Assembly (NCBI GenBank): GCA_900772425.1
Contig: CAAHEK010000080.1
Location: 1-12,461, forward strand
From: an uncultured Lachnospira sp.
GTDB taxonomy: Bacteria; Bacillota; Clostridia; Lachnospirales; Lachnospiraceae
Direction: 5' to 3'
DNA length: 12,461 bases
Under the pieces are notes generated by a model. It worked only from the letters and a program-made list of their open reading frames with translations. It was not told the DNA's origin and did no database searches. The position numbers were made by a program, and so were the translations under genes. Below, piece by piece: positions 7,378 to 12,461 of this stretch; within the stretch, counting starts at the first letter, position 1, and every line of letters starts with the position of its first letter.

Positions 7378-7928
7378 TATCTGGCTTTAAATGCTGCTTT
7401 TAATGCGTCACTTATTTTTTCAGAGTCAGTTCTTGTGTCTCCTGCACCATTCTGAACACCGGTTGCTGCCCTATATCCTCCAATTGTTTTAAACTTGGGA
7501 TTTTCTTTTAAAAACTTATCTGCTGCCGCACCAAAATCCATCTTATCTGTAACCATCTGATTAACTCGGTAAGTAACATAATCAATGTCATCTTCCTTAA
7601 CATTTTTCTGTCTTAAAAGCTTCTCATTCTCGTAAGCCTTTACCTTTGACATAGCCTCATCTCTTTCTTTAGTCACTGCTGCTATATCAGGCTCCTGTGC
7701 CTTCTTTTTATTCTTGTAATCTTTAAACGCCTCCTGTGCTTCCTCTTCGGTCATTCCCTGCTGTCTAAAAAAACTTGATAATGCCGCCTTTGTTGCGCGT
7801 TCAGCTCTTGCCGTTGCTATTTCTTCTGCCTGCTGAAAGCTATAACCTGTTTCATGTTTTTCTGTTCCGGTTGTACCAGTTCCCCCTTCGCCACCGTCTG
7901 CGAAAAGCTGTAAATTAAATTTTCTCAT
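7377..7928 (-). CDS. Phage scaffold protein
   Basis: This 183-residue, strongly charged, helical protein (EEIATARAERATKAAL, KERDEAMSKVKAYENEKL) has the composition and position, just before the major capsid gene, of an internal scaffold that templates the procapsid and is later lost. Its N-terminus MRKFNLQLFADGGEG contains the Prp recognition motif, with predicted cleavage between Phe9 and Ala10. A Gly/Thr-rich linker follows, then a probable coiled coil at about 30-130. The C-terminus is basic and helical (SDALKAAFKAR), as in scaffolds that dock on capsid protein. The ATG follows AGGAGG by six bases. The stop overlaps the capsid ribosome site. Confidence 0.88.
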   Translation of the reverse strand: MRKFNLQLFADGGEGGTGTTGTEKHETGYSFQQAEEIATARAERATKAALSSFFRQQGMTEEEAQEAFKDYKNKKKAQEPDIAAVTKERDEAMSKVKAYENEKLLRQKNVKEDDIDYVTYRVNQMVTDKMDFGAAADKFLKENPKFKTIGGYRAATGVQNGAGDTRTDSEKISDALKAAFKAR

Positions 7929-7974
7929 AGAAAACCTCCTGTATTATTCCGTGTTTTCCTCACACGTTTTGGGT

Positions 7975-8006
7975 AAAAAAAAGACAAGGTTGTTTAACCC
8001 TGTCTT
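7975..8006 (-). terminator. Rho-independent terminator between prp and scaffold
   Basis: Minus-strand RNA gives GACAGGGTT-AAAC-AACCTTGTC (7983-8004), a 9-bp stem with one G·U pair. A-rich sequence precedes it and eight T follow (7975-7982). The plus strand would have an A·C mismatch at the same pair, so minus is the better orientation, although weak two-way function is possible. The 116-base gap 7929-8044 contains this element and, closer to the scaffold ribosome site, a small CGTGT/ACACG dyad. I see no convincing -35/-10 promoter there. Confidence 0.85.
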
Positions 8007-8044
8007 TTTCTCATAATTTTTTCATTTTAAATATTAGCATCTTT

Positions 8045-8344
8045 TTAGCGAACAATCCGAACAACCTTAATAAATTCCGGATAACTTTCACCAATAGCCT
8101 CTATCCCTATTCTAAAACTTTTTAACAATATCTTAGTTTCTGCACTTGGATTCTCACATCTCATATCCATATAACCATCAGTTTCAAAGTATATCGGCTC
8201 ATCTTGTGTAAGCTCTATAATACTTTGCATGCACGTCTGGCTTAAAGCCGATACCCCAGCACATATTATATCTTTGCCTTTCTCAGCATACCCCGCATGT
8301 CCTTCTATCTTAAAACCATCATCATATATAGTTATATTTATCAT
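8045..8344 (-). CDS. prp: Ribosomal-processing cysteine protease Prp family, phage-encoded
   Basis: This 99-residue protein matches Prp. It starts with a beta strand (MINITIYDDGFKIEGHAGYA), then has the catalytic His16 in GHAGYA and Cys28 in KGKDIICAGVSAL. The His-Cys spacing of 12 is the same as in Staphylococcus aureus Prp. Length fits the family (about 100-110). Prp removes the short N-terminal extension of ribosomal protein L27 (motif LNLQFF|A) in Firmicutes, and host Prp also trims phage 80alpha scaffold and capsid proteins. Here the gene lies directly upstream of scaffold and capsid genes whose products carry the same leader, so capsid maturation is the probable role. The ATG has GGGAGGG five bases upstream. 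A terminator follows the stop. Confidence 0.9.
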   Translation of the reverse strand: MINITIYDDGFKIEGHAGYAEKGKDIICAGVSALSQTCMQSIIELTQDEPIYFETDGYMDMRCENPSAETKILLKSFRIGIEAIGESYPEFIKVVRIVR

Positions 8345-8767
8345 TTATACCCTCCCAAGGCCATCTACTGTAACTCTTTCTCTTTGCTCTTTCATTCCCA
8401 TAGCTTCTGTAAATTTCCTGTACTCTGCACTTGTTTTTCTATATAATGCTCTTGCTTCTTTTATCTGCTCCTGTTCTGCATTAGACTTTTTCAAAAGGTG
8501 TACATCCATTCTCTGTTTACGCATAACTGTTTCCAAATGCCTCATTCTTTGTGTTGCCTCATAGGTTGTGTACTCTTTTCCATTATATTCTTTCTTTTCG
8601 TTTTCCTTAGCATTCATCTTATCAAGCTGTTCATCTGTATACAGTCTTACCGACACTCCTGGTATAAACGGCCAGAAATTATGATAACAGTTAATACCAC
8701 ACAATCCCAGTGGATCTACACCATAACCTGTTGTTTTTACAAAATCCGGATATTCTTCTGCTGCCAT
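8345..8767 (-). CDS. Detached C-terminal segment of the phage minor capsid (MuF-type) protein
   Basis: The 140-residue product begins MAAEEYPDFVKTTGYG and continues with LGLCGINCYHNFWPFIPGVS, TYEATQRMRHLETVMRKQR and YRKFTEAMGMKEQRERV. From memory of the family, this is the order of the C-terminal third of minor capsid protein 2, which normally follows the WHATARPTHQVWQGRVF motif in the same polypeptide. Here that motif is in the gene at 8987-10300. I chose the ATG at 8767 because AAAGGA lies six bases upstream; an in-frame GTG at 8788 lies inside the inverted repeat and has no ribosome site. The frame is intact and has its own ribosome site. It may therefore be made separately and join the N-terminal half in trans, rather than being a dead remnant. 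Its TAA abuts the prp start, with GGGAGGG shared. Confidence 0.85.
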   Translation of the reverse strand: MAAEEYPDFVKTTGYGVDPLGLCGINCYHNFWPFIPGVSVRLYTDEQLDKMNAKENEKKEYNGKEYTTYEATQRMRHLETVMRKQRMDVHLLKKSNAEQEQIKEARALYRKTSAEYRKFTEAMGMKEQRERVTVDGLGRV

Positions 8768-8781
8768 ATGTATTCCTTTCT

Positions 8782-8797
8782 GTTGCACTGGTGCAAC
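8782..8797. repeat. Perfect 16-bp inverted repeat upstream of the detached minor-capsid fragment
   Basis: GTTGCAC-TG-GTGCAAC has two perfect 7-base arms separated by 2 bases. It sits between the terminator and the ribosome site of the gene at 8345-8767. A 2-base gap cannot form a normal RNA hairpin loop without opening pairs. A protein-bound dyad or an insertion scar is as likely as an RNA element. Confidence 0.6.
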
Positions 8798-8803
8798 TTG
8801 AGT

Positions 8804-8834
8804 AAAAAAATACCACCAATCTTCCGACTGGTGG
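8804..8834 (-). terminator. Rho-independent terminator after the MuF-peptidase/zinc-ribbon cassette
   Basis: On the minus strand a 9-bp stem CCACCAGTC/GATTGGTGG closes on a GGAA tetraloop (8813-8834). It is followed by TA and seven T (8804-8810). One G·U pair forms only in minus-strand RNA, where the plus strand would have an A·C mismatch, so the minus orientation is favoured. It lies between the two halves of the interrupted minor capsid gene. Confidence 0.85.
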
Positions 8835-8850
8835 CTGATAACTGCTAAAA

Positions 8851-9033
8851 TTATTCTACTATTACATTAGGTTCTACCATTAGCTTTTCCCCACATTTAT
8901 TGCATATAAAACAATGATTTATACTGAATTTGGGATTTAGTGGCTTCATTTTTCCTCTATGACATCTTGGGCATTCAACATTCCCTTTATTCAACTCTAT
9001 CTCTGACAAAATCAAATTGCTTGAAATTTCCAT
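8851..9033 (-). CDS. Small zinc-ribbon protein (function unknown)
   Basis: This 60-residue protein has five cysteines in a zinc-ribbon layout: CPRC at 21-24 and C41-x2-C44-x2-C47 (HCFICNKC). Its N-terminus is short and partly hydrophobic. The gene starts inside the 3' end of the MuF-peptidase gene (47-base overlap, different frame), behind two purine-rich blocks (GGGAGG and GGAGG). Translation is therefore probably coupled to the upstream gene. A strong terminator lies 16 bases after its stop. Position and coupling suggest it belongs to the same cassette as the HExxH domain. It could be an antidote, a partner or a metal-binding accessory, but nothing in the sequence proves any of these. No known phage structural family is recognised. 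Confidence 0.65.
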   Translation of the reverse strand: MEISSNLILSEIELNKGNVECPRCHRGKMKPLNPKFSINHCFICNKCGEKLMVEPNVIVE

Positions 9034-10300
9034 ATCCTCCAGCCTCCCATTCTAATTCAGGATAATTATCTACTGCCAATTTAACCATTCTCTCCCACTC
9101 GTCTTTATACAAATAATCTCGTCTTTCTTTGTGCATTTTTTCCATTGCAAAACATACTGCTTCAGCATGCTGACAATTACCAATATTATAATGATAATGT
9201 GTCATCTCGTGAATAATGGTCTGTGCCGCAATCAATTTACTTCCCGTATTATCCAAAAATATTTTAATAGTATTTCCTTGCTGATAACCTCTATTTGAAT
9301 GGTATTGTTTATTATTATCTAACTGTATAGCAACATTATCTTTCTCTATAAAATCAATAGTTTTCTGCCCTATTGGTGATTCAGCCATTTCTTCTAATAA
9401 CTCTTGCTTAGTATACTTAAATTCAATATCTTCTTTATCAGAAATCATTAAATCTAATATCTTTGCATTGTTTATTATATCATTATATCTGCTATTTTCA
9501 AACACATTATTTTTCTTAATTTCACTATTATTTTGCCTATTCCACTTAAAAACACGCCCCTGCCAAACCTGATGTGTAGGTCTTGCAGTTGCGTGCCAGC
9601 TTACTTCTACATAATCTGTATGTAGTTTTTCCATATTCTGTTCTGTTACTTTTGCTGTTACCTGTGTTATTGCTGTTCTGATTGCCCTCATAGCAGCTAC
9701 TTCTATTCTGCTGGTCCTTCCACTTGCATAATCTATTGTACGAAGGCCCGAATTAGTCATCTCATTTATAGTTTGCTTAACAACCTGATTATAACTAAAT
9801 GCTCCACTTGTTATTTCAAATACAGCCCTGCTTAAGGTATCTTTATAATACTTCGTAAGAGGAACCCACGTCTTTGTCCCCTGCCTCTGTCTTACAAAAC
9901 CCATTGTGTTAGTTATATTCTTATATGTGCCTTTTGTCTGTTCCTTTATAGCGCCTATATACTGCTGTAAAGGTTTATTGTCTTTATATGCTATAAAATC
10001 AGCTCCAACAGCCTTATATAATTCCATATCTCTGTTATAGCCTGTTTCAAAAACATCTCCAAATATATTCTCTACTTCAGAGTATGTTTTTTTTAAAGTT
10101 TTTGCCGCATAATTTTTTATTGTTTTCTCACTTTCACCCATGCTTACCAGTTTAAATATATCCCATTCTCCAGTACCTGTTATCTCATTATTTTCCTTTA
10201 TCCTGGCAATCAAATCTTCCAATATTTTAAGTTCAAGTTCAGAGAATGCGTTTGTTATAGCATCAGGCATTTTTTCTAATTCTTCTGATGTAAGCGCCAT
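8987..10300 (-). CDS. Minor capsid / head morphogenesis (MuF-type) protein with C-terminal HExxH metallopeptidase-like domain
   Basis: Residues 1 to about 257 of 437 look like the N-terminal and middle parts of phage minor capsid protein 2 (SPP1 gp7/MuF relatives): a helical N-terminus, RQRQGTKTWVPLTKYYKDTL near 137-156, and the signature WHATARPTHQVWQGRVF at about 235-251. In intact relatives this signature runs on into a YPDF-TGYG block. Here it runs instead into about 180 unrelated residues containing IIHEMTHYHYNIGNCQHAEAVC. That is a gluzincin-like HEMTH (364-368) with a possible third metal ligand at Glu380. The natural C-terminus of the minor capsid protein appears as a separate gene at 8345-8767. 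Phage MuF proteins often carry C-terminal toxin or effector domains, so an enzyme packaged in the virion or a toxin is plausible; the substrate is unknown. The ATG follows GGAGTG. The 3' end overlaps the zinc-ribbon gene by 47 bases. Confidence 0.85.
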   Translation of the reverse strand: MALTSEELEKMPDAITNAFSELELKILEDLIARIKENNEITGTGEWDIFKLVSMGESEKTIKNYAAKTLKKTYSEVENIFGDVFETGYNRDMELYKAVGADFIAYKDNKPLQQYIGAIKEQTKGTYKNITNTMGFVRQRQGTKTWVPLTKYYKDTLSRAVFEITSGAFSYNQVVKQTINEMTNSGLRTIDYASGRTSRIEVAAMRAIRTAITQVTAKVTEQNMEKLHTDYVEVSWHATARPTHQVWQGRVFKWNRQNNSEIKKNNVFENSRYNDIINNAKILDLMISDKEDIEFKYTKQELLEEMAESPIGQKTIDFIEKDNVAIQLDNNKQYHSNRGYQQGNTIKIFLDNTGSKLIAAQTIIHEMTHYHYNIGNCQHAEAVCFAMEKMHKERRDYLYKDEWERMVKLAVDNYPELEWEAGGYGNFKQFDFVRDRVE

Positions 10301-10304
10301 ATTA

Positions 10305-11717
10305 TCACTCCAATACTTTTTCCTGCTCTGGCAGGTTCTGTCTTGCCTTTTCTAATGTTTCTCCGTAATATTTAGCTCTATATTCTTCAAGTCTCATGAC
10401 TCCCATAGATACATCATTTCTATCTTCTTTTCTAGCAGCGCCCTTATCCTCTATGATGGAATCGTCAAAATCTATCTGTATTTCCACATCTTCTGTTAAA
10501 TTGGCTCCTATTGTATTACCAAGATAGCATATTATTGTTATCAGCTCTCTTAAAACACTGTCTAAAATATTTTCATGTTTTTTTATTGTTCGATACATAT
10601 CACTGTTCTCAGATATTACCTGCGTTGCTGTAGTTATATTTCCGTTTTCAAATTTATAATGCTCTGTTCCGAAACCACATTTAAGCGACAATATGTTTAA
10701 GAAATCATTTATACCTTTATTGTGTTCATCTGCTCTTAGCTCCATATTACTTTCAATAATCGGCGCATTGGATTTACTCATTTCTTCGCCTGGTAGTTTA
10801 TAAAACGCTACATCATCCGGATCAAAGAACCTTTTTCCTGTTATATCCTCCTGCATTACATCTTCGCTTGTGTATATCCTTTTCTTTCCAAGTACATATT
10901 CGTTCACATAACTGTCATATGCTATGTCACAACCTTTCAGCTGATCTATGGCATTTGCAAAAATTGCTATTCCCATAGGATTGTCATCATCATAGTTGTT
11001 GGCTATGTTAAGTTTATCTATGACAAACTGCCTTTTTGTTGTTCCTGTATGTATAATTGGTAGCAATGTAGCAAATGGCTTAAGTTCTTTCCATTTATCT
11101 TTTTCTATCTCCGTTCCTGCTCCTTTTGTTGTTAAAACAACATGATTATGTATAACATACTCACCATCTTCCAATATATGCATTTGTATTACTGCATAAC
11201 TTTTATTTTTATAAGTTTTGGGGAAAATAAAAGCGCACTCTGTAACAACATCATTCTCCCAACTCAAAGGGTATATGTTCTCGGCAGTAACATAATCAAT
11301 TTTTATTTTACCGTTTCCTTTTTCAAATTCACCGGAATCTGTTATATACGCATCTGTTATATATGGCACATATGCTACAGTTCCATAAGCCGCCTTTTTT
11401 TCCTGGTAAATATTCCCTAATACTGTCCAATTATTATCCTCAAGCACCTTTTTTACATATTTATCTGTATCTTCATCGCTTATTGTTATATTAACATGTT
11501 CATTTAGCAATACATCTGCCATATCCTCTGCAATTTTTTTAGCCATTCCCATAGCATGTCGTTTACATCTTATATAACTGCTGCCAGAATAAATCCTATA
11601 TGTATGAAACTTTCCAACCTTAGACCTATACCAACTCTTCCATACTTCTATCAAACTGTAATAGCTTTTGTCTATTGTGTCATATCCTAATTCTGCCAAG
11701 TATTTTGTTATATCCAT
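10305..11717 (-). CDS. Phage portal protein, SPP1/A118 type
   Basis: This 470-residue protein would form the dodecameric portal ring at the capsid vertex, through which DNA is packaged and to which connectors and tail attach. Family signs are the N-terminal WYRSKVGKFHTYR region, the central hydrophobic/acidic core with the YDSYVNEYVLGKKRIYTSED stretch, and the C-terminal ENGNITTATQVISENS segment. The last is the conserved 'TATQV-S-NS' block of Gram-positive SPP1-type (Phage_prot_Gp6) portals, followed by long helices. Length fits the family. The ATG has an AGGAGG about 8 bases upstream that overlaps the terminase stop. The next gene follows closely: the portal stop TGA lies inside the GGAGTGATAATATG ribosome site of the minor capsid gene. 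No defect is visible. Confidence 0.93.
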   Translation of the reverse strand: MDITKYLAELGYDTIDKSYYSLIEVWKSWYRSKVGKFHTYRIYSGSSYIRCKRHAMGMAKKIAEDMADVLLNEHVNITISDEDTDKYVKKVLEDNNWTVLGNIYQEKKAAYGTVAYVPYITDAYITDSGEFEKGNGKIKIDYVTAENIYPLSWENDVVTECAFIFPKTYKNKSYAVIQMHILEDGEYVIHNHVVLTTKGAGTEIEKDKWKELKPFATLLPIIHTGTTKRQFVIDKLNIANNYDDDNPMGIAIFANAIDQLKGCDIAYDSYVNEYVLGKKRIYTSEDVMQEDITGKRFFDPDDVAFYKLPGEEMSKSNAPIIESNMELRADEHNKGINDFLNILSLKCGFGTEHYKFENGNITTATQVISENSDMYRTIKKHENILDSVLRELITIICYLGNTIGANLTEDVEIQIDFDDSIIEDKGAARKEDRNDVSMGVMRLEEYRAKYYGETLEKARQNLPEQEKVLE

Positions 11718-11719
11718 TT

Positions 11720-12460
11720 TTAATCCTCCTGTTCTGCTTTTGGTAGAAAATACTTAAGGTATCTCCACATTCCCATTACTGCGTATCTCATCGCATCCAT
11801 ACAATGGTCTTTTATTTTTATTGGTTTCTCTTTTCCTGCCTCTATGGACTTTTTGTCATACCCATATGTTCCAGCTTCGTTTATAAGATTTTCCTGGTCC
11901 GGTGATACTTCCAAAATTCCATATGTCATTAGTTTTTGTGTTCTTGATATTCCCAACGCAACATCATTTTCTGCATCAATTATTTTTACCTCTGGACACT
12001 TTCTCTTTATTTCCTCAGCTAGTCCTTTAGCAGATGGATCTATGAAAACACAGGCTGTTCTTACACCATATATTTCCTGTATTTTTCCATAGTATTCTTT
12101 AAAATCTTCCGCATATTCTGATGGTGATTTCTGTTTGCCTTCATCTCTTCCGGAATAGTAATATTCTTTAAGCCCCCTGAACTTTCTCTTTGCAACATCC
12201 AGTCCCCATGCCTGATAAGTTGTGGCATTCATCTGTCCATAGTCTATTCCGATTGCAACCGGATAAGCAGCTCTTGGAGGCTCAACTATCATGTTTTGGT
12301 TAAACATGTAATATATGATTTCCTCTATTCCGGTACTCTCTCCCAGCCACACCCAGCGATACTGTTTTTCATCGGATTTTTTTAATGCCTCCGCTGTCTC
12401 TATAAGGTCCTTTCCTACCCATTCTTCTGGAACATCTTTGTACGTTGTATGAATATGTAC
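11720..12460 (-). CDS. terL: Phage terminase large subunit, C-terminal part (5' end outside window)
   Basis: This is the packaging motor/nuclease that cuts concatemeric DNA and drives it through the portal. Only the last 246 codons are present. The frame stays open to the window edge, so the GTG at 12352 is not the start. The visible part opens with the post-ATPase linker (IHTTYKDVPEEWVG) typical of the family. It continues into the RNase H-like nuclease domain: IGIDYG (acidic residue about 73 of the visible part), VFIDPSAKG (about 141) and DHCMDAMRY (about 218-222), which would supply the metal-binding aspartates. The Walker A and B motifs lie upstream of the window. The stop is followed at once by the portal gene, whose AGGAGG sits just before the terminase TAA. 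The family assignment is secure; the exact terminase subgroup is not resolved. Confidence 0.95.
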   Translation of the reverse strand, partial: VHIHTTYKDVPEEWVGKDLIETAEALKKSDEKQYRWVWLGESTGIEEIIYYMFNQNMIVEPPRAAYPVAIGIDYGQMNATTYQAWGLDVAKRKFRGLKEYYYSGRDEGKQKSPSEYAEDFKEYYGKIQEIYGVRTACVFIDPSAKGLAEEIKRKCPEVKIIDAENDVALGISRTQKLMTYGILEVSPDQENLINEAGTYGYDKKSIEAGKEKPIKIKDHCMDAMRYAVMGMWRYLKYFLPKAEQED

Positions 12461-12461
12461 A

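Noticed and set aside
7950..7966. CGTGT/ACACG small hairpin before the scaffold gene, or a promoter in the 7929-7974 gap
   Set aside because: The stem is only five base pairs. TAATAC could pass as a -10 box, but no -35 is found at a suitable distance (TTTACC is 25 bases away), so neither is listed as a feature.
8765..8788. GTG at 8788 as start of the detached minor capsid fragment
   Set aside because: It lies inside the inverted repeat and has no ribosome site, whereas the ATG at 8767 has AAAGGA six bases upstream.
8770..9529. An intein in the minor capsid protein
   Set aside because: Stops in the frame (end of the 437-residue protein at 8987) break the continuous reading an intein needs. 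No Cys/Ser N-terminal splice block or C-terminal His-Asn is visible at the junctions.
1..12461. CRISPR arrays, tRNA genes, insertion sequences, integrase or attachment sites
   Set aside because: I looked for regularly spaced repeats, cloverleaf-like segments and transposase/recombinase reading frames and saw none; nearly all of the window is accounted for by phage structural genes.

Overview
The window is a block of siphovirus late structural genes. All of them lie on the minus strand and are packed tightly, with stop/start overlaps or gaps of a few bases and strong AGGAGG-like ribosome binding sites. Low GC, the Shine-Dalgarno sites, the A/T-rich codon use and the protein families point to a phage or prophage of a low-GC Firmicute, most likely of the Clostridia (Lachnospiraceae-like). 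The host assignment is an inference. The head-to-tail gene order and families resemble the Listeria A118/SPP1-type portal group. No integrase, lysis or regulatory genes lie in the window, so whether it is a prophage or a free phage cannot be decided here.

Read in the direction of transcription (from 12461 down to 1): the C-terminal part of the terminase large subunit (cut by the window edge); an SPP1-type portal; a minor capsid (MuF/head morphogenesis) protein whose C-terminus is an HExxH metallopeptidase-like domain; a small zinc-ribbon protein overlapping it; an intrinsic terminator; the detached C-terminal piece of the minor capsid protein as its own gene; a Prp-type cysteine protease; a second terminator; scaffold; major capsid protein; five small connector/minor capsid/tail-completion genes; major tail (tube) protein; a tail assembly chaperone; a Gp15-family protein; a third terminator; a 903-residue tape measure protein; and the start of the next tail gene (cut by the window edge).

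Three things stand out. (1) The minor capsid gene is interrupted: its conserved middle (HATARPTHQVWQG) and its conserved C-terminal part (YPDFVKTTGYG...INCYHNFWPFIPG) are separated by about 760 bp. That stretch carries a peptidase-like domain, a zinc-ribbon gene and a terminator, an arrangement that looks like an inserted MuF-type toxin/effector cassette. (2) The phage carries its own Prp protease. The scaffold, the major capsid and, less exactly, the major tail protein all begin with the NLQ(L/K)F(A/G) leader that Prp cuts from ribosomal protein L27 and from staphylococcal phage 80alpha head proteins, so protease and candidate substrates sit in one operon. (3) Three convincing rho-independent terminators lie between genes that should be co-transcribed, which suggests either processive antitermination of the late operon or deliberate expression steps.

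There is no gene-free stretch longer than about 120 bases. The plus strand holds only shadow reading frames.
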